A stretch of DNA of 14,705 bases from JBLMZW01 sp050259035 (GCA_050259035.1 JBLMZW010000173.1:1-14705); one strand, 5' to 3'. Positions 1 through 7,729 are shown, numbered from the stretch's first letter. Notes: generated from the sequence alone by a model not told the origin. A program made the numbers and translations.

Positions 1-2610
1 GCCCAGTTCTTTTAAGGTCTTACCCAGCAGAACCTGAGTCGCCACCTTAACCATAGGTATTCCCGTCACCTTGCTTAAATAGGGAACGGTCCGGCTGGAA
101 CGCGGGTTTACTTCCAGTACATAGAGATCACCCAGGTACTCGACATACTGAATGTTTATGAGTCCTTTGACTTTTAGAGCCTGAGCCAGTTTAGTGGTAT
201 AGTCGATTACTTTTTCCTTGATTCCCGGGCCCAGGTTGTAGGCGGGGAACACCGCCACACTGTCACCGGAATGAACCCCGGCCCGCTCTATATGCTGCAT
301 AATTCCGGGAATGACCACATCTACTCCGTCCGATATGGCATCGACTTCTATTTCCTTGCCCTGGAAATATTTATCCACCAGAACCGGGTGTTCCTGTGAA
401 ACCTTAACCGCGCTGGCCATGTATTCTTTAAGTTCATCGTCAGTATATACTATCTCCATAGCCCGGCCCCCTAAGACATAGGAGGGTCTAACCACCACCG
501 GGTAGCCTACCCGGGCCGCGGTCTTTAAAGCTTCTTCCAGTGATGTCACCGGTTTTCCCGGCGGCCGTGGAATGTCCAGTTCCTCAGCCAGGCGGTCAAA
601 CAGGTCCCGGTCCTCTGCCCGGTCGATATCCTCCACCGAGGTGCCTAATATCTTTACCCCGTGCCGGGCCAGGGGCCAGGCCAGGTTAATGGCAGTCTGT
701 CCGCCGAACTGCACCACCACCCCCCGGGGTGTTTCCTTTTCAATAATATTTAATACATCCTCTAAGACCAGAGGCTCAAAGTAGAGCCGGTCCGAGGTAT
801 CAAAATCGGTGGAAACCGTCTCCGGGTTATTGTTGGCGATAATCGCTTTATAACCTGCTTCCCGCAGGGCCCAGACACAGTGCACCGAGCAGTAGTCAAA
901 CTCAATTCCCTGCCCGATACGGATGGGTCCCGAACCTATAACCAGGACTTTATTGTCCTCATTATCCGGAACAACCTCATCCTCTTCCTCATAGCAGGAA
1001 TAGTAGTAAGGGGTCTCGGCATCAAATTCAGCGGCACAGGTATCAACAATCTTATAGGTGGGGTTAATTCCCGCTGCCACTCTTAGTTTTCGCACCTCAT
1101 CCTCATTCATACCCTTTATATAAGCGATATCCCGGTCAGAGAAGCCCAGGCGTTTAGCATCTTTAATCAGTTCCTGGGTTAATTCTTCCGAGCCCAGCCT
1201 GATCTTCATGTTTACAATGTGTCTTATTTTAGCCAGGAAGAAGCAATCAATGGCGGTAATTTGATGGATCTGATCATTGGTAAACCCCCGCTGCATGGCC
1301 TCGGCCACCGCGAAGAGACGCTCATCATCCGGGGTGTGCATTTTAAGCTCTAGTTCCTCATCCGTAAGATCCCGGTATTCCGGCAGCCCAAAGCCCACAA
1401 TTCCCAGTTCCAGAGACCTAATAGCTTTTAATAAGGCGGATTCGATGTTGCGGTCGATGGCCATAACCTCACCGGTCGCCTTCATCTGGGTTCCCAGGTG
1501 GCGGTCCCCGCGGCTGAACTTGTCAAAGGGCCAGCGCGGCACCTTAATAACCACATAATCAATGGTGGGCTCGAAGCAGGCACAGGTCTTCTTCGTCACC
1601 GCATTTATTATCTCATCTAAAGTAAACCCGACCGCGATCTTAGTCGCCACCTTGGCGATGGGGTAGCCGGTGGCCTTGGAGGCCAGGGCGCTGGAACGGC
1701 TGACCCGGGGGTTAACCTCGATGATGTAATATTTCTTGCTGAAGGGGTCGAGAGCGAACTGGATATTGCACCCGCCGGCAATCCCCAGAGCACGTATGAT
1801 TCTGATTGAGGCCGAACGCAGCATCTGGTATTCCTGATCGTTTAGGGTCTGAGCCGGGGCGATAACGATGGAGTCCCCGGTGTGAATCCCGACCGGGTCC
1901 AGGTTCTCCATACTGCATATGGTTATGCAGTTATCGTTGGCATCCCGCATAACCTCGAACTCGATTTCCTTGTAACCGGCCACACTTTGCTCAATCAACA
2001 GCTGATTGATAATGCTCATTTTTAAGCCTCGGGCGGCCGTGGCTTGCAGTTCCTGTTCATTATTGCAGGAGCCGCCTCCGGTTCCTCCCAGGGTATAGGC
2101 CGGACGAACGATCACCGGGAAACCCTGCTCCCGGGCGAAAGCCAGGGCGTCTTCGATATTGTCGACGATGACGCTTCTGGGTACCGCTTCGCCGATTTCT
2201 TCCATTGTGGTCTTAAATATTTCTCGGTCCTCGGCCTTCTTAATTGCCTCCAGGGGTGTTCCCAGAAGGGGTGTGCCGGTCTCTTTTAATACCCCGGTCT
2301 CCTCCAGGGCCAGAGCCATATTAAGTCCCACCTGTCCCCCTAAAGTGGCGATAATCCCGTCCGGCTTCTCCTTTCTGATGATACGAGCGACATACTCCGG
2401 CTGAAGCGGTTCGAGATACACCCGGTCGGCGATGTTAGCGTCGGTCATAATGGTGGCCGGGTTGCTGTTGACCAGAACTACCTCTATTCCTTCTTCTTTC
2501 AGGGCCTGGCAGGCCTGGGTGCCGGCATAGTCAAACTCGGCGGCCTGGCCGATAATGATGGGACCGGAACCGATTACCATAACTTTTTTCAGGTTGTTCT
2601 TAAGCGGCAT
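1..2610 (-). CDS. carB: Carbamoyl-phosphate synthase large subunit, 3' end outside window
   Basis: Makes carbamoyl phosphate from ammonia (channelled from CarA), bicarbonate and two ATP, the first step of pyrimidine synthesis. The 870 codons visible begin MPLKNNLKKVMVIGSGP and show both halves of the internally duplicated enzyme. The first half has GSGPIIIGQAAEFDYAG near residues 14-30 and NSNPATIMTD. The second half repeats the pattern with VIGSGPIRIGQGIEFDY, NNNPETVSTD and an ATP-grasp core ending in EVNPRSSRTVPYLSK. Family members are about 1,070 residues, so the end of the second ATP-grasp part and the C-terminal allosteric domain lie beyond position 1. The ATG at 2610 follows AAGGAGG with 7-nt spacing. 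It lies 29 bp after carA. Because it sits in a PyrR-controlled operon it is the pyrimidine-dedicated enzyme (PyrAB in Bacillus naming). No frameshift is seen. Confidence 0.97.
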   Translation of the reverse strand, partial: MPLKNNLKKVMVIGSGPIIIGQAAEFDYAGTQACQALKEEGIEVVLVNSNPATIMTDANIADRVYLEPLQPEYVARIIRKEKPDGIIATLGGQVGLNMALALEETGVLKETGTPLLGTPLEAIKKAEDREIFKTTMEEIGEAVPRSVIVDNIEDALAFAREQGFPVIVRPAYTLGGTGGGSCNNEQELQATAARGLKMSIINQLLIEQSVAGYKEIEFEVMRDANDNCITICSMENLDPVGIHTGDSIVIAPAQTLNDQEYQMLRSASIRIIRALGIAGGCNIQFALDPFSKKYYIIEVNPRVSRSSALASKATGYPIAKVATKIAVGFTLDEIINAVTKKTCACFEPTIDYVVIKVPRWPFDKFSRGDRHLGTQMKATGEVMAIDRNIESALLKAIRSLELGIVGFGLPEYRDLTDEELELKMHTPDDERLFAVAEAMQRGFTNDQIHQITAIDCFFLAKIRHIVNMKIRLGSEELTQELIKDAKRLGFSDRDIAYIKGMNEDEVRKLRVAAGINPTYKIVDTCAAEFDAETPYYYSCYEEEDEVVPDNEDNKVLVIGSGPIRIGQGIEFDYCSVHCVWALREAGYKAIIANNNPETVSTDFDTSDRLYFEPLVLEDVLNIIEKETPRGVVVQFGGQTAINLAWPLARHGVKILGTSVEDIDRAEDRDLFDRLAEELDIPRPPGKPVTSLEEALKTAARVGYPVVVRPSYVLGGRAMEIVYTDDELKEYMASAVKVSQEHPVLVDKYFQGKEIEVDAISDGVDVVIPGIMQHIERAGVHSGDSVAVFPAYNLGPGIKEKVIDYTTKLAQALKVKGLINIQYVEYLGDLYVLEVNPRSSRTVPYLSKVTGIPMVKVATQVLLGKTLKELG

Positions 2611-2639
2611 ATAAAAGCCTCCTTATATATAAAACCCGT

Positions 2640-3713
2640 TTATAACATGGTCATAAAATCGTCAAAGAGATAAGCCGAGTCTTCCGGGCCGGGGGCCGCT
2701 TCCGGGTGATACTGGACCGAAAAGGCCTTTAGTTCCCGGTTCTCGATTCCCTCAACCGTTTTATCATTAAGGTTTATTAAAACCACCTCGGTGCCGGTTC
2801 CGGCCAGGGAGGCGGAGTCAATAGCATAACCGTGGTTCTGTGAGGTTATATAGACTTTGTTGTTACGTAGATCCTTAACCGGGTGGTTGGCGCCCCGGTG
2901 ACCGAAGGTCAGTTTATAAGTGTCTCCCCCTAAAGCCAGGCCCAGGATCTGGTGCCCCAGGCATATTCCCATGATTGGCAACTTCCCTAAGAAGGTCTGT
3001 ACCGCCTCCACCGCGTAAGTGCAGGCCTTCGGGTCTCCAGGTCCGTTGGATAAGACTACCCCGTCGGGGTTAAGAGCCATAACTTCACCGGCCGGGGTGT
3101 CGGCCGGCACGATATATACCTCGCAATCTCTTCCGACCAGGGAATTAATGATATTTTGCTTGGCCCCGAAATCATAGACGATGATCCTTTTATCCCCGCT
3201 TCCCACCTGCTCGATCTTGGAACGGGTGACTCTTAAGACCAGACCGGTCTCCAGGACCTGTGGGGCCTCCTTCGCCGTGGCTACCAGTTTATCGAGGTTG
3301 CTGATGTCGCAGGTCAACACCCCGCCCATGGTGCCGTAATTGCGAAGGATTCGGGTCAGGGCCCGGGTGTCGATTCCCTCCAGGCCCATGATATCGTAAT
3401 CTGATAAGAACTCGTTTAGGCTCCATTTATTCTGATAATGGCTGGGCTCAGTGCAGGCGTTCTTGACCAGGAATCCCCTGGCCTGAGGCCGGGCGGATTC
3501 GAAATGCTCCTCACTGAATCCGTAGTTCCCGATCTCGGGAAAAGTCATGGTCACTATCTGCCCGGCATAGGACGGGTCGGTTAGGATTTCCTGATAGCCG
3601 GTAAGGGAAGTATTAAAGACTACCTCACCGCTGATTTCTCCCGGTTTGCCTATAACTTGGCCGCGAAATACCGCACCGTTTTCTAAAATTAAATAGCCGT
3701 TTTCCATTTCCAT
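2640..3713 (-). CDS. carA: Carbamoyl-phosphate synthase small (glutaminase) subunit
   Basis: Hydrolyses glutamine and passes ammonia to CarB. At 357 residues it has the usual length. The N-terminal CPSase small-subunit domain includes VVFNTSLTGYQEILTDPSY (about 31-49) and GIDTRALTR (113-121). The C-terminal class I glutamine amidotransferase domain has SNGPGDP (222-228), the nucleophile Cys251 in GICLGHQ, and the catalytic His336 and Glu338 in QYHPEAAPGP, so the triad is intact. The start at 3713 has AAGGG only 4 nt upstream. A second in-frame ATG at 3707 would have 10-nt spacing, so either is possible. It lies 25 bp after pyrC and 29 bp before carB, consistent with one transcript. The matching Bacillus gene is pyrAA. 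Confidence 0.97.
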   Translation of the reverse strand: MEMENGYLILENGAVFRGQVIGKPGEISGEVVFNTSLTGYQEILTDPSYAGQIVTMTFPEIGNYGFSEEHFESARPQARGFLVKNACTEPSHYQNKWSLNEFLSDYDIMGLEGIDTRALTRILRNYGTMGGVLTCDISNLDKLVATAKEAPQVLETGLVLRVTRSKIEQVGSGDKRIIVYDFGAKQNIINSLVGRDCEVYIVPADTPAGEVMALNPDGVVLSNGPGDPKACTYAVEAVQTFLGKLPIMGICLGHQILGLALGGDTYKLTFGHRGANHPVKDLRNNKVYITSQNHGYAIDSASLAGTGTEVVLINLNDKTVEGIENRELKAFSVQYHPEAAPGPEDSAYLFDDFMTML

Positions 3714-3738
3714 TCATCCCTTCAGATCCCGCAATGGG

Positions 3739-5028
3739 TTAGCCGATCACTTTTCCGTCCCGGGCCACGATCTCACCAGTGACTATGGTGACCACCGGCC
3801 ATCCGGTCAATACCCGGCCTTTATAGGGGTTGTTCTTACCTTTGGAATAGAACTCATCCGGATTGACTTCCCGCTGCCGGGCCGGGTCTATGATAGTAAT
3901 GTCTGCCGGCCAGCCCACGCTTAAGCTTCCCCTATCGAGGTCAAGAACTCTGGCTGGGCCCGTGGTCCAGGCCTTAACCACTGTGGTTACATCCACCAAT
4001 CCGGTATTAACCAGTTCGGTAAATATCACCGGAACTGCGGTCTCCAGTCCTGAGATCCCGTTGGAAGCCAGATTATATTCACAATCCTTGGCTTCCAATT
4101 CATGCGGAGCATGATCCGAAGCCAGGCAGTCGATGGTTCCGTCTTTCAGGCCTTCGATCAGTGCTTGCAGGTGTTCTTTGGATCTTAATGGGGGGTTAAC
4201 CTTCGAGGAGGCGTCATATTCCCCCACAATCTCATCGGTCAAAGTGAGGTGGTGCGGAGTTACCTCGCAGGTAACCCTTAACCCTTCTTTCTTGGCCTGT
4301 CTAACCAGTTCCAGGGAGCCCTTGGTACTCAAATGAGCGAAATGCAGCCTGCCGCCGGTCGTTCTCGCCAGTATTATATCTCTGACCACCATAATCTCTT
4401 CCGCTGCCGCAGGTATCCCCTTCAGGCCGTAGAGGGTGGAATAGAACCCCTCATGCATCTGCCCGTCTTCCGCCAGGCTCAGTTCCTCACAGTGTGATAT
4501 CACCGGGAGGTCAAACATTTTCGAGTATTCCAGGGCTCGGCGCATGATCTCGCTGTTCATCACCGGACGCCCGTCGTCGGATACAGCCACACAGCCGGCT
4601 TGCACCAGATCCCCCATTTCCGATATCTCAGTGCCCTTCTGACCCTTGGTTATGCTCCCGATGGGATGGACATTAATCAGGCCGTGGACCCAGTTGGTTT
4701 TCTTAATGTATTCAGCCACCGCCTTGTTATCACATACCGGGTTGGTGTTGGGCATGCAGCAAACTGTGGTGAACCCGCCGGCCGCTGCCGCTCTGGTACC
4801 GCTGGCAATGTCTTCTTTGTATTCATAGCCCGGTTCCCGAAGATGAACATGCATGTCAATAAAGCCCGGACATACCAGGCAACCTGCGGCATCCACGACT
4901 TCCGCACCGCGGGCCGAGATTTTAGCCCCGACTTCCTTGATAATCCCATCCTCAACCAGGATATCCCCGATCATATCAACATCATTGGCCGGGTCCAGAA
5001 TTCGTCCTCCCTTAACCAGCAATTTCAC
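3739..5028 (-). CDS. pyrC: Dihydroorotase
   Basis: Zinc amidohydrolase that cyclises N-carbamoyl-aspartate to dihydroorotate. Counted from the start chosen here (429 residues), it shows the metal-binding DMHVHLREPG (His60, His62), SDDGRPV (Asp151/152), ISHCEE (His179), FAHLSTKG (His232) and the catalytic SDHAPH (Asp305). This is the class I type found in Firmicutes. Two GTG starts are possible. The GTG at 5037 directly abuts the ribosome binding site GGGAGG, leaving no spacing. The GTG at 5028 has GGAGG 8 nt upstream and gives MKLLVKGGRILDP, the usual beginning of the family, so 5028 is preferred. The gene overlaps the end of pyrB by 17 bp, so its ribosome binding site lies inside pyrB and translation is probably coupled. 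Confidence 0.95.
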   Translation of the reverse strand: MKLLVKGGRILDPANDVDMIGDILVEDGIIKEVGAKISARGAEVVDAAGCLVCPGFIDMHVHLREPGYEYKEDIASGTRAAAAGGFTTVCCMPNTNPVCDNKAVAEYIKKTNWVHGLINVHPIGSITKGQKGTEISEMGDLVQAGCVAVSDDGRPVMNSEIMRRALEYSKMFDLPVISHCEELSLAEDGQMHEGFYSTLYGLKGIPAAAEEIMVVRDIILARTTGGRLHFAHLSTKGSLELVRQAKKEGLRVTCEVTPHHLTLTDEIVGEYDASSKVNPPLRSKEHLQALIEGLKDGTIDCLASDHAPHELEAKDCEYNLASNGISGLETAVPVIFTELVNTGLVDVTTVVKAWTTGPARVLDLDRGSLSVGWPADITIIDPARQREVNPDEFYSKGKNNPYKGRVLTGWPVVTIVTGEIVARDGKVIG

Positions 5029-5953
5029 TCTTGCCACCTCCCAGCATCAGATAAAGCAGAGCCATGCGAATGGCCACTCCGTTGGTAACCTGTTCATTGA
5101 TAACTGAAACCGCGCTGTCCGCCACCTCGCTCGCGATTTCCACCCCTCGGTTCATGGGCCCGGGATGCAAGACCAGGGCATCCTTAGCCGCCAGGGATAA
5201 CCGTTTCCGGTTCAAGGCATACAGCCGTGAATACTCCTCGATAGACGGGAACATCCCCTGTTTCTGACGCTCCTTCTGAATCCTTAAGACATTTATTACA
5301 TCCACCCCATCCAGGGCCTCTTCTACCTCGTAATACTTTTTAACCCCCAGATTCTCAATTTCCGGCGGCATCAGGGTGGAGGGCCCCACCAGCCTGATTT
5401 CACAGCCAAACTTACTCAGGCCGAATATGTTGGAACGAGCCACCCGGCTGTGGAGGATATCTCCCAGGATAGCCACCTTCAAGCCCTCCAGAGTGCCCTT
5501 CTTTTCTCGGATGGAATACATATCAAGCAAAGCCTGGGTAGGATGCTCGTGCTGTCCATCCCCGGCATTGATTACTTTCATGCTGGTATTGCGGGCTACA
5601 TACCAGGGAGTCCCGCTCATGCTGTGCCTGATTATCATCAGATCTGCTCCCATAACCTCGATGGTCTTGATGGTATCCCGCAGGCTTTCTCCCTTCTGCA
5701 CACTGCTGGTAGAAACCGCCAGGTTCACGGTATCCGCACTCAGATATTTACCCGCTAGTTCGAAACTGGTACGGGTGCGGGTGCTGTTCTCGTAGAAAAC
5801 CGTCACCACCACCTTGCCGCGCAGGGTCGGGACCTTCTTGATATCGCGGCTTAATACATCTTTCATCGGCACCGCGGTATCCAGGATGGTCTCAATATCC
5901 TCCCGGTTCATGTCCTGAAGCCCCAACAAATCCTTCCTCTGTGCAAAAACCAT
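5012..5953 (-). CDS. pyrB: Aspartate carbamoyltransferase catalytic subunit
   Basis: Condenses carbamoyl phosphate with aspartate to give N-carbamoyl-aspartate, the committed step of UMP synthesis. The 313 residues match the catalytic chain. It shows the carbamoyl-phosphate loop STRTR (57-61) within YENSTRTRTSFELAGKYL, the KGES loop (Lys87), HPTQALLD (137-144) and HPGPMNRG (263-270). No pyrI regulatory subunit follows. The next gene is pyrC, which overlaps it, as expected for the Bacillus-type enzyme that is controlled by transcription rather than by allostery. The ATG at 5953 has GAGGAGG with 7-nt spacing. A PyrR attenuator lies immediately upstream, so expression should fall when UMP is plentiful. 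Confidence 0.97.
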   Translation of the reverse strand: MVFAQRKDLLGLQDMNREDIETILDTAVPMKDVLSRDIKKVPTLRGKVVVTVFYENSTRTRTSFELAGKYLSADTVNLAVSTSSVQKGESLRDTIKTIEVMGADLMIIRHSMSGTPWYVARNTSMKVINAGDGQHEHPTQALLDMYSIREKKGTLEGLKVAILGDILHSRVARSNIFGLSKFGCEIRLVGPSTLMPPEIENLGVKKYYEVEEALDGVDVINVLRIQKERQKQGMFPSIEEYSRLYALNRKRLSLAAKDALVLHPGPMNRGVEIASEVADSAVSVINEQVTNGVAIRMALLYLMLGGGKSEIAG

Positions 5954-5995
5954 CTGCCAACCTCCTCTTCTTGGTATCGAGATAATCGTCCCTGC

Positions 5996-6026
5996 AAAAA
6001 AAGCCTTACCGGGGAACGGTAAGGCT
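5996..6026 (-). terminator. Intrinsic terminator of the pyrR-pyrB attenuator
   Basis: On the minus strand AGCCTTACCG (6026-6017) and CGGTAAGGCT (6011-6002) form a perfect 10-bp stem with a 5-nt loop, followed by seven T's. It stands about 40 bp before pyrB and is the off state of the attenuator described at 6012-6078. Confidence 0.93.
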
Positions 6027-6078
6027 CTATTTCTCCTTGACCCTTCCCTTGCCAGTCTCTCGGACTGCTTTAAAGGGA
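6012..6078 (-). promoter_or_regulatory. PyrR-binding hairpin and antiterminator between pyrR and pyrB
   Basis: Seen in the sequence: the minus strand carries CAGTC-CGAGA-GACTG (6067-6053), framed by a lower stem TCCCTT (6078-6073) with AAGGGA (6050-6045). It contains the GAGAGACTGGCAAGGG string that closely resembles the PyrR-binding loop known from B. subtilis. A competing antiterminator can be drawn. GGGAA (6048-6044) pairs with TTCCC (6016-6012), GGT (6042-6040) with ACC (6020-6018), and AAGG (6038-6035) with CCTT (6024-6021). It therefore uses part of the PyrR hairpin and destroys the terminator. Inference from the known mechanism: UMP-bound PyrR stabilises the hairpin, the antiterminator cannot form, and transcription stops before pyrB. 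Confidence 0.92.
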
Positions 6079-6079
6079 A

Positions 6080-6634
6080 TTAGTCTTCAGTTAACTCTTC
6101 TATTAACACCTCATCCTTGTCGTCGATTTCCCTCACTCTAACGGAAACAGTCTCTCGGTTGGATGTAGGTACGTTTTTTCCTATAAAGTCGGCTTTAATC
6201 GGGAGTTCCCGGTGTCCTCGGTCTACCAGGACCGCCAGCCGAATACATCGCGGTCGCCCCAGATCAATCAGGGCATCCAGGGCCGCCCTCACGGTTCGGC
6301 CGGTAAACAGCACATCATCCACCAGAACCACCGTTTTGCCATTGATATTGAAATTAACCTCAGTTCGCAAGACCTGGGGCTGGGAAGATAATGTGGTCAA
6401 ATCATCCCGGTAAAGGGTTATGTCGAGAATTCCTACCGGAATCGTCTCCCCCTCAATATCGGCGATGCTCTTCGCCAGCCGCTCAGCCAGCGGTCCACCC
6501 CGGCGCCGGATTCCTACCAGAACCAAATCGGTAACCCCTTTGTTAGCTTCGATAATCTCATGGGCTATCCGGGTAAGTGCCCTCCGCATAGCGGCATCAT
6601 CCATTATCCTGGCTTTTTCTACTAAGGCCATCAT
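6080..6634 (-). CDS. pyrR: Bifunctional pyr operon attenuator / uracil phosphoribosyltransferase
   Basis: RNA-binding regulator that senses UMP and causes termination in the pyr leaders. It also has uracil phosphoribosyltransferase activity in characterised members. At 184 residues it has the family's length. The type I PRTase PRPP-binding loop VVLVDDVLFTGRTV is at 102-115. The basic GIRRRGGPLAERL (41-53) and the SNRETVSVRVREID stretch near the C terminus are typical of PyrR. Two adjacent ATG codons (6634 and 6631) follow AAGGGGGG, and the second has the more usual spacing, so the protein may be 183 residues. It is the first gene of the operon and is flanked on both sides by PyrR attenuators, so it is very likely self-regulated. 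No uracil permease gene (pyrP) lies between it and pyrB. Confidence 0.96.
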   Translation of the reverse strand: MMALVEKARIMDDAAMRRALTRIAHEIIEANKGVTDLVLVGIRRRGGPLAERLAKSIADIEGETIPVGILDITLYRDDLTTLSSQPQVLRTEVNFNINGKTVVLVDDVLFTGRTVRAALDALIDLGRPRCIRLAVLVDRGHRELPIKADFIGKNVPTSNRETVSVRVREIDDKDEVLIEELTED

Positions 6635-6670
6635 AACCCCCCTTACTTTTAACCCTACTTTCGACTATAC

Positions 6671-6706
6671 AAAAAAGCCTGCCCAGCAAGAAACCTGGGC
6701 AGGCTT
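6671..6706 (-). terminator. Intrinsic terminator of the pyrR leader attenuator
   Basis: On the minus strand AAGCCTGCCCAG and CTGGGCAGGCTT (6706-6695 and 6686-6675 as read on that strand) form a 12-bp stem with an 8-nt loop, followed by a run of T's to 6671. It ends about 36 bp before the pyrR start and forms the off state of the leader switch. Confidence 0.92.
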
Positions 6707-6754
6707 AGTATTCACCCACATTACCTTGCTAGCCTCACAGGGCCAACTTAAAGG
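6685..6754 (-). promoter_or_regulatory. PyrR-binding hairpin and antiterminator in the pyrR leader
   Basis: The minus strand reads CCTTTAAG, then GTTGGCC-CTGTGA-GGCTAGC, then AAGG (6754-6724). The upper stem of seven pairs includes G-U pairs, the lower stem is CCTT with AAGG, and CCTTTAA lies in the 5' bulge. The arrangement matches the second attenuator at 6045-6078, and TGAGGCTAGCAAGG resembles the B. subtilis PyrR loop. The antiterminator uses AGCAAG (6730-6725), taken from the PyrR hairpin, paired with CTTGCT (6690-6685) inside the terminator. It also uses TGGGT (6718-6714) with GCCCA (6700-6696). The predicted effect is that UMP-loaded PyrR blocks the antiterminator and reduces pyrR and operon transcription. 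Confidence 0.88.
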
Positions 6755-6767
6755 ATTTTCACTTATG

Positions 6768-6796
6768 ATTTTACCCCAGCACTCTATTGCAGTCAA
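6768..6796 (-). promoter_or_regulatory. Sigma-A-type promoter of the pyr operon
   Basis: TTGACT (6796-6791) and TAAAAT (6773-6768) are separated by exactly 17 bp. Transcription would start near 6760, just before the first PyrR-binding hairpin, which is where a pyr leader should begin. Confidence 0.82.
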
Positions 6797-6801
6797 CCCG
6801 G

Positions 6802-6844
6802 CCCCTCGCTGACAAGGGGACGGTTCTCTTGTCAGGAAACGGGG
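6802..6844. repeat. REP-like hairpin upstream of the pyr promoter
   Basis: CTGACAAG (6809-6816) and CTTGTCAG (6828-6835) are perfect inverted repeats around an 11-nt loop, GGGACGGTTCT. They are extended by CCCC (6802-6805) pairing with GGGG (6841-6844). No T-run follows on either strand, so it is a poor terminator. Its form resembles dispersed palindromic repeats in Firmicute genomes that have a GGGACGG-type loop, which is recalled rather than checked. The rest of the gene-free stretch 6635-7037 holds the attenuator, the promoter and about 190 bp (6845-7037) in which no gene was recognised. Confidence 0.6.
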
Positions 6845-7037
6845 CGATATTTTAGCACTATATTGTCCTTTTCTCCGGAAAAAAGAGACTTTAGCGATTA
6901 GAGCCTGACCTGTGGAGAAAAACCTATCCACCATGGAAGAGCCATTTCTATGAATTTAACATAAACTTTTTACCTGGCAGAAAACACTAAGACTATTATA
7001 GAAGCCTTTTAACTATCAAAAAACTAAAAGGTATCAC

Positions 7038-7331
7038 CTACCGGCGGAAGATCTCTAGGCCCTGTTCTTCAATACTTTTTCTGAGATCGGAATTGGTGAG
7101 AGTAAGCATGGAGACAATATTAATTTTAAAAATACCGGCCGCTTCATCCAGGGCGAAGTAAAGGCGGGAGGTAAGTTCGCGGTCACTGTAAATAGCCAGG
7201 TCAATGTCAGAATTGTAAACATAATCACCTCGGGCCCGCGAGCCGAAAAGAACGGCGCTATTAACCTCGGGGGCGATCTTTAATGCCTGAATAATAGCAT
7301 CCAATGTTTGCTCAGTCAGCCCGGTATTCAT
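7038..7331 (-). CDS. mntA: Minimal nucleotidyltransferase antitoxin, MntA-like
   Basis: The 97 residues form a minimal nucleotidyltransferase domain. It has the GSX10DXD signature: Gly30-Ser31, then Asp42 and Asp44 in FGSRARG...NSDIDLAIYSD. Characterised MntA proteins neutralise the partner HEPN toxin by transferring AMP to a tyrosine. Here the partner gene lies directly upstream with a 4-nt ATGA overlap, so the two are translationally coupled. An oddity: where relatives commonly have a third metal-binding Asp (a K-I/V-D-L-I/V-D pattern) this protein reads KINIVSM, placing Asn71 at that site. Activity may be reduced or the chemistry altered. Alternatively it could be a housekeeping nucleotidyltransferase subunit of unknown substrate. 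The family call is firm, the toxin-antitoxin role is inferred from the pair. Confidence 0.85.
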   Translation of the reverse strand: MNTGLTEQTLDAIIQALKIAPEVNSAVLFGSRARGDYVYNSDIDLAIYSDRELTSRLYFALDEAAGIFKINIVSMLTLTNSDLRKSIEEQGLEIFRR

Positions 7332-7729
7332 TGGTCAATTCCTCGATTTACAGCTTTCAGTAAGTTTTCAAACATCGTCATATAATGTCTTCTTATAGCG
7401 GTAAATATACGTACGGCTTCATCCTCGTCGTAAGTGTGTGAGGTTAGATTGCGATCCTTTATCATATCCATCCACAACTCGCCATCGGTGATTAGCCCCG
7501 CTGCGAAAGCCTCTTTAAATGTTTCTCGGGGGGTGGCTGCCTCAGCGATGCCTTGATATGATAAATAAACCTTCAACAGTTTCCAGGCCATTTCATAAGT
7601 AAACTCAAATCGTTTAATCGCAGCATCATAAAGCAAAGGGTTAGTTGGCTCTGTATTCAGAGCCTCATTCAGCCTTAAAACTGCCATTTTAAAGTCTACT
7701 AGCCGCTCCATCAGGCGAGACGAACTCAT
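7328..7729 (-). CDS. hepT: HEPN-domain toxin, HepT-like (nucleotidyltransferase substrate-binding family)
   Basis: A 133-residue, largely helical HEPN protein of the HI0074 type. It carries the RX4HXY motif as Arg93-NLTS-His98-Thr-Tyr100. In characterised HepT toxins Arg and His belong to the RNase active site and the Tyr is the residue AMPylated by MntA. The N-terminal AIKRFEFTYEMAWKLLKVYL (37-56) is typical of the family. The ATG at 7729 has AGGAGG with 8-nt spacing, a strong site. The stop codon overlaps the mntA start. Toxin first and antitoxin second agrees with known hepT-mntA loci. All key residues are present, so the toxin looks intact. Targets cannot be read from the sequence. Confidence 0.87.
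   Translation of the reverse strand: MSSSRLMERLVDFKMAVLRLNEALNTEPTNPLLYDAAIKRFEFTYEMAWKLLKVYLSYQGIAEAATPRETFKEAFAAGLITDGELWMDMIKDRNLTSHTYDEDEAVRIFTAIRRHYMTMFENLLKAVNRGIDQ

Noticed and set aside
4600..5088. Plus-strand open frame of 162 codons inside pyrC
   Set aside because: It lies wholly opposite pyrC and the end of pyrB, whose motifs are unmistakable, and has no family features.
6911..6919. TGTGGAGAA, one mismatch from a DnaA box
   Set aside because: A single imperfect site with no cluster and no replication gene nearby, so most likely chance.
6665..6934. Minus-strand open frame of 89 codons upstream of pyrR
   Set aside because: It runs through the pyr promoter, the PyrR hairpin and the terminator, and its product looks like no protein family.
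6995..7000. Minus-strand TATAAT downstream of mntA
   Set aside because: No acceptable -35 at 16-18 bp, and the pyr promoter at 6768-6796 is much better.
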